A stretch of DNA of 64,000 nt from Alistipes sp. (lineage in GTDB: Bacteria; Bacteroidota; Bacteroidia; Bacteroidales; Rikenellaceae): positions 46,282 to 110,281 of the forward strand of contig JALFNK010000011.1 in assembly GCA_022782405.1 (NCBI GenBank), given 5' to 3'. The notes below the pieces were generated by a model. That model ran no database searches. It had not been told where the DNA came from and saw only the letters and a list, made by a program, of their open reading frames with translations. How positions within the stretch are numbered: the stretch's first letter is position 1; each line of letters opens with the position of its first letter. Positions 9,665 through 18,337 of this stretch are shown one piece after another. The translations under genes and the position numbers were made by a program.

Positions 9665-10330
9665 ATGAAAAAAGCTGCGCTGTTCGACATGGACGGGACG
9701 CTGGTGGACAACACGCCGGCACACTTGAGAGCCTTCTCGGTCTTCTGCGACCGCTACGGCATCCGCGACTGGGCCGAAAAGCTCAAGGGGGTCTACGGCA
9801 TGGGCAATGAGGACATCATGCGGCGCATTCTCCCCGAGGAGGTGATCCGCACGAAGGGCATCGACGCCCTGGCCGACGAAAAGGAGGCCATTTACCGTGA
9901 GCTGTACGCCCCGGAAATCCACCCCATCGAAGGACTGCGTGCACTGCTCGACCGGCTCCGGACATCGGGAATCCGCTGTGCGGTCGGATCGTCGGGATGT
10001 ATGGCCAATGTGGAGTTTGTCCTGCAGCACTGCGGCATCGACGACTGTTTCGACGCCCGCATCTCGGGCGACCGGGTATCCCGCTGCAAACCCGATCCGG
10101 AGATCTACCTCCGGGCTGCGGAGGCACTGGAGGTTGCGCCGGCCGACTGCGTCGTCTTCGAAGACGCCCTGGCCGGCATCGAATCGGCCCGGCGTGCAGG
10201 AGCCGGACGCATCGTCGCCCTGGCGACGACCCTTCCGCGCGAGACGCTTCTCGACGAGGGGCATCCGGACCGCATCATCCGCACCTATGCCGAAATCACG
10301 GACGAAGATCTGACTCAAATATTTTCCTGA
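9665..10330 (+). CDS. HAD-superfamily phosphatase, beta-phosphoglucomutase-like
   Basis: A 221-residue soluble HAD hydrolase. Motif I is ALFDMDGTLVDN with both catalytic Asp residues; motif II is VGSSGC; the Lys motif is SRCKPDPEIYLRAA; motif IV is VVFEDALAGIESA. The alpha-helical cap after motif I is of the C1 type found in beta-phosphoglucomutases and phosphoglycolate-type phosphatases. ATG 9665 was chosen because the promoter ends at 9643; an upstream in-frame ATG at 9641 would lie inside the -7 box. The DUF486 gene follows after 3 bases, so the two are co-transcribed. The substrate cannot be read from the sequence. Confidence 0.9.
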   Translation: MKKAALFDMDGTLVDNTPAHLRAFSVFCDRYGIRDWAEKLKGVYGMGNEDIMRRILPEEVIRTKGIDALADEKEAIYRELYAPEIHPIEGLRALLDRLRTSGIRCAVGSSGCMANVEFVLQHCGIDDCFDARISGDRVSRCKPDPEIYLRAAEALEVAPADCVVFEDALAGIESARRAGAGRIVALATTLPRETLLDEGHPDRIIRTYAEITDEDLTQIFS

Positions 10331-10333
10331 CAT

Positions 10334-10699
10334 ATGTTCCGAGGTATATCAACCGTCGTGCTGCTCGTCGTTTCCAACGCCTTCATGACGCTGGCCTGGT
10401 ACGGGCATATCGCCTTCAAGTCCAAGCTCGAGCGCTTCGGACTAATGGCCATCGTACTCTTCAGCTGGTGCATCGCCCTGTTCGAGTACTGTTTCCAGGT
10501 TCCGGCCAACCGCATCGGATCGGCCGAATTCGGAGGTCCCTTCTCAATCTGGGAGCTGAAGGTCATCCAGGAGGTGGTCTCCCTTTCGGTATTCACGGTC
10601 TTCGCACTGGTCTTCATGCGCTCGGATTCCCTGCGCTGGAACCACCTGGCAGGGTTTCTCTGCCTGATTCTGGCCGTCTATTTCATCTTCCGGAAATAA
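10334..10699 (+). CDS. DUF486 / DMT-family small membrane protein
   Basis: A 121-residue protein with four hydrophobic segments (about residues 3-22, 36-54, 73-93 and 101-118). The sequence features FMTLAWYGH and EYCFQVPANRIG are characteristic of the DUF486 family, a small-multidrug-resistance-like four-helix group related to DMT transporters. Function in the family is not established. It starts 3 bases after the HAD phosphatase stop and is followed by a strong terminator, so it closes a two-gene operon. Confidence 0.88.
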   Translation: MFRGISTVVLLVVSNAFMTLAWYGHIAFKSKLERFGLMAIVLFSWCIALFEYCFQVPANRIGSAEFGGPFSIWELKVIQEVVSLSVFTVFALVFMRSDSLRWNHLAGFLCLILAVYFIFRK

Positions 10700-10720
10700 T
10701 TTCGGCTCTACACTTATTCC

Positions 10721-10754
10721 AAAAGGCGGATCTTCCAGGAAGGTCCGCCTTTCA
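10721..10754 (+). terminator. rho-independent terminator after the DUF486 gene
   Basis: AAAGGCGGATCTTCC pairs with GGAAGGTCCGCCTTT (15 bp with one G-U), with a very short loop and a short U-rich tail. Confidence 0.85.
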
Positions 10755-10945
10755 TCATATGTGCCATCCATGCGGGACTTCCATCATCGATAGCAAACGA
10801 AATCACACAAAAATCCCGCATCATCGGAAAAGACCTCGGAATCGCACATTTTCACACATTCCGATTCGGAACGAAATAGATATAATTTCATTTTGATATG
10901 GAATATTTCACAAACAAAAGAGAAGAACCGCACGAATTCGAAACT
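10755..10945. other. AT-rich upstream region of the glycerol operon
   Basis: About 190 bases with no supported gene. It is much more AT-rich than the flanks and contains several GAAAT/ATTTC half-site-like motifs (for example around 10873-10890 and 10900-10912). These resemble the arms of the palindrome at 10946-10970, so it may hold extra regulator sites. Confidence 0.4.
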
Positions 10946-10970
10946 AAATGAAATAAATTTTATTTCGTTT
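10946..10970. promoter_or_regulatory. candidate operator palindrome upstream of glpA
   Basis: Core GAAATAAA-T-TTTATTTC (10950-10966) is a perfect inverted repeat. It extends to 12-base arms with one mismatch (10946-10970). It ends 3 bases before the -33 box, a usual position for an activator site. The binding protein is unknown. Confidence 0.55.
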
Positions 10971-10973
10971 TAT

Positions 10974-11004
10974 TTTGTTTTTACGAAGAACATTTTTATA
11001 TTTG
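10974..11004 (+). promoter_or_regulatory. promoter of the glp operon
   Basis: TTTG (10974-10977), exactly 19 bases, TATATTTG (10997-11004): a perfect match to the Bacteroidota consensus. The start of transcription should be near 11011, giving a leader of about 16 bases. Confidence 0.88.
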
Positions 11005-11026
11005 CAGCAGATTAATCTACCGACTT

Positions 11027-12643
11027 ATGAACAAGACGTACGACGTCATCATTATCGGCGGCGGAGCCACCGGAGCGGGCATTGCCAGAGACTGCTCGCT
11101 CCGGGGAATCAAGGCCCTGCTGCTCGAGCGCTCCGACATCGCGACCGGTGCCACGGGACGCAACCACGGGTTGCTCCACAGCGGTGCCCGCTACGCCGTA
11201 ACGGACCGGGAATCGGCCGAGGAGTGCATCCGTGAAAACATGATTCTGCGCAGGATCGCCGCGCATTGCGTCGAGGAAACCGACGGACTCTTCATCACGC
11301 TTCCCGAAGACGGACTGGAGTACCAGGCCCGTTTTGTCGAGGCGTGCCGTGCAGCCGGAATCCGGGCCGACATCCTCGATCCCGATCTGGCCCGGCGGCT
11401 GGAGCCAGCGGCCAACCCGGCCCTGATCGGTGCCGTGCGCGTTCCCGACGGAGCCGTGGACCCCTTCCGGCTCACCGCATCGAACATCCTCGACGCCCGA
11501 GCCCACGGCGCCGAAATCCGCACCTACGTCGAGGTCCGGGAACTTCTCCGCGAACAGGACCGCATTGTCGGCGTACGCGCCTACGACCACCGCACGCACA
11601 GTGAAGAGAATCTTTACGCCCGGGTGGTGGTCAATGCCGGAGGCATCTGGGGCCACGGCATCGCAGCCAAGGCGGGGATCGTGGTCAACATGCTTCCCGC
11701 AAAGGGAGCCCTGCTGATTTTCGGACACCGCGTGAACCGCATGGTGCTCAACCGCTGCCGCAAGCCGGCCGATGCCGACATTCTGGTTCCGGGCGACACG
11801 ATTTCACTGATCGGCACCACGTCGAGCAAGATTCCTTTCGACCAGATCGACAATATGGTCATTACCCCCGACGAGGTCGATATTCTGTTGCGTGAGGGCG
11901 AGAAACTCTCGCCGCAGCTGGCCACGACACGCATCCTGCGCGCTTACGCAGGCGTACGTCCGCTGGTCGCTTCGGACGACGACCCGAGCGGCCGTACGGT
12001 CAGCCGCGGCATCGTGCTGCTGGACCACGCCTCGCGCGACGGCATGGAGGGCTTCATTACCATCACAGGTGGCAAGCTGATGACCTACCGCCTGATGGCC
12101 GAGTGGGCCACGGACCTCATCTGCAAGAAGATCGGCAATTCGGAAAAGTGCCGCACGGCCGAAATTCCCCTTCCCGGCTCCACCGAAAAACGCGAGGAGG
12201 TCGAGAAGAAGATCAGCCGCAAGCCGCTGACTCAGCGCCGCTCGGCCATCTCGCGCCACGGCGATCTGGCGACACGCATCGACAGCGGCGACTCGCTCAA
12301 GAACAGCCTCGTCTGCGAATGCGAGGAGGTCTCGATCGGCGAGGTGGAATATGCCATGGAGCACCTTTCGGTGAACAATCTGGTCGATCTGCGCCGGCGT
12401 ACGCGCATCGGCATGGGCACCTGTCAGGGCGAGTTGTGCGCCTGCCGGGCCGCTGGCCTCATGGGCCGCAGGGATGCCGTTTGCGCCAGGAAGGCCAAGG
12501 CCGATCTGGTCTCCTTCCTCAATGAACGCTGGAAGGGCATGCAGCCAATCGCCTGGGGCGACACGCTGCGCGAAAGCGAATACACGACCTGGATTTACGA
12601 GGGCGTGTGCGGATTGTCGGACGATAAAAACACTGCGCAATGA
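11027..12643 (+). CDS. glpA: anaerobic glycerol-3-phosphate dehydrogenase subunit A
   Basis: A 538-residue FAD enzyme oxidising sn-glycerol 3-phosphate to dihydroxyacetone phosphate. The N-terminus has the dinucleotide fold (DVIIIGGGATGAGIARDC) and the DAO-family ATGATGRNHGLLHSGARY segment. The C-terminal BFD-like [2Fe-2S] domain has CECEE near residue 429 and CQGELCAC near residue 465; this domain separates GlpA from aerobic GlpD. GlpA forms the catalytic dimer with GlpB, anchored by GlpC, and passes electrons to menaquinone. It is the first gene of a five-to-six-gene operon under the promoter at 10974-11004, and it overlaps glpB by four bases. Confidence 0.96.
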   Translation: MNKTYDVIIIGGGATGAGIARDCSLRGIKALLLERSDIATGATGRNHGLLHSGARYAVTDRESAEECIRENMILRRIAAHCVEETDGLFITLPEDGLEYQARFVEACRAAGIRADILDPDLARRLEPAANPALIGAVRVPDGAVDPFRLTASNILDARAHGAEIRTYVEVRELLREQDRIVGVRAYDHRTHSEENLYARVVVNAGGIWGHGIAAKAGIVVNMLPAKGALLIFGHRVNRMVLNRCRKPADADILVPGDTISLIGTTSSKIPFDQIDNMVITPDEVDILLREGEKLSPQLATTRILRAYAGVRPLVASDDDPSGRTVSRGIVLLDHASRDGMEGFITITGGKLMTYRLMAEWATDLICKKIGNSEKCRTAEIPLPGSTEKREEVEKKISRKPLTQRRSAISRHGDLATRIDSGDSLKNSLVCECEEVSIGEVEYAMEHLSVNNLVDLRRRTRIGMGTCQGELCACRAAGLMGRRDAVCARKAKADLVSFLNERWKGMQPIAWGDTLRESEYTTWIYEGVCGLSDDKNTAQ

Positions 12644-13899
12644 AATTCGATACGGTAATCATCGGCGGAGGTCTCGCAGGCATGGTCTGCGGCATCCGTC
12701 TGACCGAGGCGGGCAAGCGCTGCGCCATCGTTTCGCAGGGACAGAGCGCCCTGCACTTCTCTTCTGGCTCGTTCGACCTGCTCTCGAAGCTGCCCGACGG
12801 CACCGACATAGAGGATCCGCTGGCGGGTATCGCGGCGCTCGGACGCACGAATCCCGAACACCCCTATGCCGTCATGGGCGCAAAACGTTGTGAGAAATAC
12901 GCCCTTGAGGCTCCGGAGCTGCTGCGGGCCGCGGGCATACCGGTATCGGGCGACTGTCGGCGGAACCACTGCCGCATCACCCCCATGGGCAAGGCCCGCG
13001 CCACCTGGCTGACGATCGACGGTTACCTCACGGCCGAAGCTCCGGAACGGCTGCCATTCCGCAAGGTATGCATCGCGAATGTAGAGGGATTTCTGGATTT
13101 CTATCCCGAATTCATCGCCGAAGAGTTCCGCAAATCCGGCATCGAGTGCACCTTCGCATCGATAAACCTGCCCGATCTGGAGCAGATCCGCCGGAATCCG
13201 AGCGAAATGCGCTCGGCCAACATCGCCCGGGTCTTCGACCACGAACAGAACCTCGAGGCGCTGGCCGCACAGATACGGGATGCCGCCGCAACGTGCGACG
13301 CACTGATTCTTCCGGCCATTATCGGACTCAACCGCAACGACTCGCTCGAAGTGCTGCGCGCGAAACTCCCGACGCCGCTCTACCTGCTCCCCACCCTTCC
13401 GCCGTCGATCCCAGGCATCCGGGCCCAGCAGGCGCTCCAGCATCGGTTCCGCGCACTCGGCGGCGAATACTTCCTGGGCGACAGCGTGCTGCGGGCCGAA
13501 TACGAAGGGGGCCGCGTAAAGCGGATATTTACGGCCAATCATGGCAACATTCCCTTCGAGGCCGACTCTTTCGTACTGGCTTCGGGAAGTTTCTTCAGCC
13601 GGGGGCTCGTGGCTACGCCCGACCGGATCGTCGAGCCCGTCTTCGAGGCCGATACGGTCCATACGCCCGACCGGTCGCAGTGGTACACGCTGCGCTTCTT
13701 CGGCCGACAGAACTACCAGGCATTCGGCGTATGCACCGACTCGTCGCTGCACGTCATACGCAAGGGTGAAGCAATCGGCAATCTCTATGGTGCCGGCGCC
13801 GGACTGGCCGGTTTCCACCCCGTACAGGAGGGATGCGGCGCCGGTGTGTCGCTGCTCTCGGCCCTCTATGTCGCAGATGAGATCCTAAACAGCAAATGA
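12640..13899 (+). CDS. glpB: anaerobic glycerol-3-phosphate dehydrogenase subunit B
   Basis: A 419-residue flavoprotein with an N-terminal FAD-binding motif (DTVIIGGGLAGMVCGIRL) and the C-terminal FAD segment GNLYGAGAGLAGFHPVQEG. Those features and its position between glpA and glpC identify GlpB, the subunit thought to carry electrons from GlpA to the Fe-S subunit GlpC. It overlaps glpA by ATGA and glpC by ATGA, so translation of all three is coupled. The length matches the family. Confidence 0.95.
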   Translation: MKFDTVIIGGGLAGMVCGIRLTEAGKRCAIVSQGQSALHFSSGSFDLLSKLPDGTDIEDPLAGIAALGRTNPEHPYAVMGAKRCEKYALEAPELLRAAGIPVSGDCRRNHCRITPMGKARATWLTIDGYLTAEAPERLPFRKVCIANVEGFLDFYPEFIAEEFRKSGIECTFASINLPDLEQIRRNPSEMRSANIARVFDHEQNLEALAAQIRDAAATCDALILPAIIGLNRNDSLEVLRAKLPTPLYLLPTLPPSIPGIRAQQALQHRFRALGGEYFLGDSVLRAEYEGGRVKRIFTANHGNIPFEADSFVLASGSFFSRGLVATPDRIVEPVFEADTVHTPDRSQWYTLRFFGRQNYQAFGVCTDSSLHVIRKGEAIGNLYGAGAGLAGFHPVQEGCGAGVSLLSALYVADEILNSK

Positions 13900-15125
13900 C
13901 TATGAATACGCAACAGAATACCGTCAGCGAAAACAATTTCGAGCAGTGCATCAAGTGCACGGTCTGCACCGTCTACTGCCCCGTAGCCGCCGTGAATCCG
14001 GATTATCCCGGTCCCAAGCAGGCCGGTCCCGACGGAGAGCGTCTGCGTCTGAAGCGTCCGGACTTCTTCGATGCAGCCCTGAAATACTGCATGAACTGCA
14101 AGCGTTGCGAGGTGGCCTGCCCCTCGAACGTCCGCATCGGCGACATCATCCAGGCCGCACGCATCAAGTACGGCCCGCAGCGCAACACCTCGCCGCGCAA
14201 CTTCGTGCTGGCCAACACGGATCTCGTGGGTACGCTCGCCACACCCTTCGCGCCGATCGTCAATACGGCTGTTTCCCTCAAACCCGTCCGGTTCATGATG
14301 GATAAGGTGATGGGCATCGACCACCGGCGCATCTTCCCCAAATACGCACACGGCACCTTCACTGCATGGTACCGCAAACACGCAGCCGCAGCGCAGGAGG
14401 CCTTTCCGCGTCAGGTGAGCTACTTCCACGGCTGTTATGTAAACTACAACAACCCGCAGCTGGGCAAGGACCTCATCCGCATCATGAATGCCCTGGGCTA
14501 CGGCGTGCGCCTGCTCGACAAGGAGAAATGCTGCGGCGTGGCGCTCATCTCCAACGGTCTTTACAAGCAGGCCCGGCGGCAGGCCAAGACCAACCTTGCG
14601 TCAATCCGCACGGCCGTAAACGACCGCAAACTCGATGTCATCACCACCTCCTCGACCTGCACCTTCACGCTGCGCGACGAGTATCCGCACCTGCTCAAAC
14701 TGCGGAATGAGGATGTCCGCGACCATATCGAACTGGCAACGCGCTATCTCTACCGACTGCTGCAGAAGAACCGGGACCAGCTGAAATTCAAGGACACGAC
14801 GCCGCTGCGTGTGGCTTACCACACCCCCTGCCACATGGAAAAGATGGGCTGGGCCTACTATTCGATCGAGTTGCTGCGCATGATCCCGGGCGTCGAGGTC
14901 ATCGTCCTCGACTCGCAGTGCTGCGGCATTGCCGGCACTTACGGCTTCAAGAAGGAGAACTACCACACCTCGCAGGCCGTGGGTGAAGGACTTTTCCGCC
15001 AGATCGAGGCTTCGGGCGCCGATCTGGTAGCCACCGACTGCGAGACCTGCAAGTGGCAGATCGAGATGTCCACGAGCAAACGATGCGAGCACCCGCTGTC
15101 GATTCTCGCCTCGCGGCTGGCCTGA
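13896..15125 (+). CDS. glpC: anaerobic glycerol-3-phosphate dehydrogenase subunit C
   Basis: A 409-residue Fe-S subunit. Two 4Fe-4S clusters are seen at the N-terminus (CIKCTVCTVYCP and CMNCKRCEVACP). Two CCG domains follow (DKEKCCGVALIS and DSQCCGIAGTYGF, each with preceding Cys/His residues such as HGCYVN and HTPCHMEKMG). GlpC anchors the GlpAB dimer to the inner membrane and reduces menaquinone. There is no clear transmembrane helix, which is normal for GlpC. Confidence 0.95.
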   Translation: MTMNTQQNTVSENNFEQCIKCTVCTVYCPVAAVNPDYPGPKQAGPDGERLRLKRPDFFDAALKYCMNCKRCEVACPSNVRIGDIIQAARIKYGPQRNTSPRNFVLANTDLVGTLATPFAPIVNTAVSLKPVRFMMDKVMGIDHRRIFPKYAHGTFTAWYRKHAAAAQEAFPRQVSYFHGCYVNYNNPQLGKDLIRIMNALGYGVRLLDKEKCCGVALISNGLYKQARRQAKTNLASIRTAVNDRKLDVITTSSTCTFTLRDEYPHLLKLRNEDVRDHIELATRYLYRLLQKNRDQLKFKDTTPLRVAYHTPCHMEKMGWAYYSIELLRMIPGVEVIVLDSQCCGIAGTYGFKKENYHTSQAVGEGLFRQIEASGADLVATDCETCKWQIEMSTSKRCEHPLSILASRLA

Positions 15126-15179
15126 CATTGCTGCCGAAAAACGAATTATTCACTAACCAACCGATAATAATCTGAACCT

Positions 15180-16673
15180 ATGAAACAGTACATTCTTGCA
15201 CTCGACCAGGGAACGAGCAGCTCCCGGGCCATTGTCTTCGACGAAAAGGGCACGACATGCGCCGTGGCACAGCGCGAATTCCGCCAGATCTTCCCCCAGT
15301 CGGGCTGGGTGGAGCATGACCCCCACGAAATCTGGTCCTCGCAGGCTTCGGTCATCGCCGAGGCAATCACGACACTCGACATCAACGGTCTGAACATTGC
15401 CGGTATCGGCATCACCAACCAGCGCGAGACCACCATCGTGTGGGATTCCGAAACCGAGGAGCCGATCTACAATGCGATCGTATGGCAGGACCGCCGTACG
15501 TCGGACTACTGCGACGAGTTGAAAAAGCAGGGCGTAACCGACATGATCCGCCAGAAGACCGGACTGATCATCGACGCCTACTTCAGCGCCACGAAGATCA
15601 AATGGATCCTCGACAACGTCCCCGGAGCCCGCAAACGCGCCGAGAAGGGCAAGCTGCTCTTCGGTACGGTCGATACATGGCTCATCTGGCGCCTGACGCG
15701 CGGTGAGGTGCATGTTACCGACGTGAGCAACGCCTCGCGCACGATGCTCTTCAACATCAACACGTTGGAGTGGGATCAGGAACTGCTGGACCTGTTCGAC
15801 ATTCCGCGTTCGATGATGCCCGAGGTGAAGTCCTCGAGCGAGGTTTACGGGCACACCAAAACGACGATCTTTGCCCACAAGGTGCCTATCGCAGGTATCG
15901 CCGGCGACCAGCAGGCAGCGCTCTTCGGTCAGATGTGCACCGAGCCGGGCATGGTCAAGAATACCTACGGCACGGGCTGTTTCCTGCTGATGAACAGCGG
16001 CGAGAAACCCATCCTTTCGAAGAACAACCTCATCACGACCGTAGCCTGGAAGATCGGCGACGTGGTGAACTACGCCCTTGAGGGCAGCATCTTCGTCGGC
16101 GGCTCGGTCGTACAGTGGCTGCGCGACGGGCTGGGCGTCATCAAGTCCTCGTCGGAGGTCGAGGCGCTCGCTTCGCAGGTTCCCGACACGAACGGCGTTT
16201 ACTTTGTTCCGGCTCTGACGGGCCTCGGTGCCCCGTGGTGGGACCAGTACGCCCGCGGTACGATCACGGGCATCAGCCGCGGCACGACCACGGCGCACAT
16301 CGCCCGCGCGGCACTCGAAGGCATCGCCTATCAGACGATGGACATCACCAACGCCATGTCGCGCGATGCCGGCGTTCCGCTCAAGGAACTCAAGGTCGAT
16401 GGCGGCGCTTCGCGCAACAACCTCCTGATGCAGTTCCAGGCCGATATTCTCGGCACGAAGGTCATCCGTCCGCAGGTTGTCGAGACTACGGCCATGGGTG
16501 CCGCCTATCTGGCCGGTCTGGCCGTTGGCTACTGGTCGAGCATCGACGAGATCCGCAAGCAGTGGCAGATCGACCGTGTCTTCGAGCCCTCATGGGAGGA
16601 AGAGAAGGTCCGTGCCGCACAGGACGGATGGAAGGACGCCGTCAAGCGCACGTTGAGCGACTACACGAAATAA
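15180..16673 (+). CDS. glpK: glycerol kinase
   Basis: A 497-residue FGGY-family kinase making sn-glycerol 3-phosphate from glycerol and ATP. Signatures include [19 protein letters not shown] at the N-terminus, QRETTIVWD and IVWQDRRT for substrate binding, [10 protein letters not shown], and the FGGY signature region [20 protein letters not shown]. Length and order match bacterial GlpK closely. It lies 54 bases after glpC and 47 before glpF in the same operon, and supplies the substrate for GlpABC. Confidence 0.98.
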   Translation: MKQYILALDQGTSSSRAIVFDEKGTTCAVAQREFRQIFPQSGWVEHDPHEIWSSQASVIAEAITTLDINGLNIAGIGITNQRETTIVWDSETEEPIYNAIVWQDRRTSDYCDELKKQGVTDMIRQKTGLIIDAYFSATKIKWILDNVPGARKRAEKGKLLFGTVDTWLIWRLTRGEVHVTDVSNASRTMLFNINTLEWDQELLDLFDIPRSMMPEVKSSSEVYGHTKTTIFAHKVPIAGIAGDQQAALFGQMCTEPGMVKNTYGTGCFLLMNSGEKPILSKNNLITTVAWKIGDVVNYALEGSIFVGGSVVQWLRDGLGVIKSSSEVEALASQVPDTNGVYFVPALTGLGAPWWDQYARGTITGISRGTTTAHIARAALEGIAYQTMDITNAMSRDAGVPLKELKVDGGASRNNLLMQFQADILGTKVIRPQVVETTAMGAAYLAGLAVGYWSSIDEIRKQWQIDRVFEPSWEEEKVRAAQDGWKDAVKRTLSDYTK

Positions 16674-16720
16674 CCTGCCGAACCTGAAACCGACACACCA
16701 ACCTAAAACCTCAAACTGCC

Positions 16721-17455
16721 ATGAATGATGTATTTGTAAAGTGCCTGTTCGAATTCATCGGAACGGCCATTCTGGTACTTTTCGGCGACGGCGTCGTCGC
16801 CTCGAACTGCCTGAAGAAATCGAAAGGCGAGAACGGCGGCTGGGTCGTCATCACACTTGCCTGGGGTCTTGCCGTCATGCTGGGCGTCTTCATTTCGGGC
16901 CCCTATTCAGGAGCCCATTTGAATCCTGCGGTTACGCTGGGTCTGGCAGCCGCCGGCACCTTCAGCTGGAGTCTTGTCGCGCCCTACATCGTGGCACAGA
17001 TGCTCGGCGGCTTTGTCGGCGCCGTACTCGTCTATGCCTTCTACAAGGACCATTACGACGCTACGGACGATCCTGCCGTCAAACTGGGAACCTTCTGCAC
17101 CGCCCCGGCCATCCGCAACTACGGCCGCAACTTCTTCAGTGAACTGCTGGGCACCTTCGTGCTCGTCTTCGTGATCCTCGCCCTCTCGATCCAGGGCAAT
17201 ACGCCCGAAGTCGGCATGGGAGCCCTCGGCGCCTTCCCCGTGGCGATGCTTATCGTCGCACTGGGCATGTCGCTCGGAGGAACTACGGGTTACGCCATCA
17301 ACCCGGCCCGCGACCTGGCCCCGCGCCTCGCACACGCCGTGCTGCCCATCAAGGGCAAAGGAACGAACGACTGGGCCTATTCATGGATTCCCGTCGTAGG
17401 TCCGCTTGTCGGCGGTGTCCTGGCTGCCGGAGCCTATTGTCTGATCTTCTGCTAA
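16721..17455 (+). CDS. glpF: glycerol facilitator (MIP/aquaglyceroporin family)
   Basis: A 244-residue inner-membrane channel with six helices and the two half-helix NPA motifs, GAHLNPAVTLGLA and GYAINPARDLAPR. The Asp directly after the second NPAR marks glycerol facilitators rather than water-only aquaporins. It brings glycerol across the inner membrane for GlpK. It sits 47 bases downstream of glpK and 12 bases upstream of the outer-membrane protein that ends the operon. Confidence 0.96.
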   Translation: MNDVFVKCLFEFIGTAILVLFGDGVVASNCLKKSKGENGGWVVITLAWGLAVMLGVFISGPYSGAHLNPAVTLGLAAAGTFSWSLVAPYIVAQMLGGFVGAVLVYAFYKDHYDATDDPAVKLGTFCTAPAIRNYGRNFFSELLGTFVLVFVILALSIQGNTPEVGMGALGAFPVAMLIVALGMSLGGTTGYAINPARDLAPRLAHAVLPIKGKGTNDWAYSWIPVVGPLVGGVLAAGAYCLIFC

Positions 17456-17467
17456 TACGTCCCGGCC

Positions 17468-18211
17468 ATGAAACGGTTTAAACTATCGATGCTGGCCCTT
17501 GCTGCGTTGCTGCTTTGCAACGCAGCCTACGGGCAGAAGCTCCATTTCAGCGGAACGCTTCAGAACATGCACCTGTGGCGCGGCCTTCAGGTTGCCGACG
17601 GAGGCGTGCTGGCCGCCGACGTGAATGTCGGATTCTTCAAAGACGGACTGAAGGTCGGTCTTTGGGGCGGCACGGACTTCACGGGCGACTACAAGGAGTT
17701 CGACTACTACCTCTCCTACTCCGTCGCCGGATTCTCCGTCGCCGTATGGGACATCTACAACTATTCGCCCGAGCTGCCTTACAGCAAGGACATTTTCAAC
17801 TACAACAAGTTCTCGACGAGCCATTTTCTCGATTTGAGCGTAGGCTACAATTTCGATACGCGGCTCCGGGTGCCGCTGCGCCTGAGTTGGGCCACGATCT
17901 TCGCCGGACGCGATCTGAACGAGGCGGGCGACAACCGCTATTCGACTTTTGTCTATGCGGAGTACAGCGTCTTCCGCGACAAGCATTGGATCGTGGATCT
18001 GGGGCTGGGCGGTACGTTCGCCTTCAACCGCGACGATGCGGACGGACACGCGAATTTCTACGGAAGCGACGGGATCAACCAAATCTCGCTCAAGACAACC
18101 TATAAGTTGAAAATCAAAAAGTTCGAGATGCCTGTCTTCGCTCATGCGATGTGGAACCCGGACCAGCGGCAAGGCTATCTGCAGGTAGGCGTCAATCTCT
18201 TCGCCTTCTGA
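17468..18211 (+). CDS. putative outer-membrane beta-barrel protein of the glycerol operon
   Basis: A 247-residue protein with a clear signal peptide (MKRFKLSMLALAALLLCNAAYG, cleavage before QKLHF). The mature part has alternating aromatic/hydrophobic strands (LHFSGTLQNMHLWRG, VGLWGGTDFTGDYKEFDYYL, FLDLSVGYNFDT, YSTFVYAEYSVF) and ends in Phe (VGVNLFAF), typical of small outer-membrane barrels. I do not recognise a named family. Its place 12 bases after glpF and before the operon terminator suggests it takes part in glycerol or glycerol-phosphate passage across the outer membrane, but this is inference from position only. Confidence 0.8.
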   Translation: MKRFKLSMLALAALLLCNAAYGQKLHFSGTLQNMHLWRGLQVADGGVLAADVNVGFFKDGLKVGLWGGTDFTGDYKEFDYYLSYSVAGFSVAVWDIYNYSPELPYSKDIFNYNKFSTSHFLDLSVGYNFDTRLRVPLRLSWATIFAGRDLNEAGDNRYSTFVYAEYSVFRDKHWIVDLGLGGTFAFNRDDADGHANFYGSDGINQISLKTTYKLKIKKFEMPVFAHAMWNPDQRQGYLQVGVNLFAF

Positions 18212-18254
18212 TCTTCCGGACACGGTCCCACGCGAGAGGGCCCTTCACGACAAT

Positions 18255-18306
18255 AAGTCCGGCCGGTCCATACACCTTCGAAGGTATTGGGCCGGCCGGA
18301 CTTTTT
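18255..18306. terminator. bidirectional terminator between the glp operon and the BASS transporter
   Basis: AAGTCCGGCCGGTCC pairs with the GGGCCGGCCGGACTT arm across a loop of about 20 bases that has its own small stem (CCTTCGAAGG). A T-run follows on the plus strand. Confidence 0.9.
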
Positions 18307-18337
18307 CATACAGGGCTACTTTGGAGTAGCACGGAGT

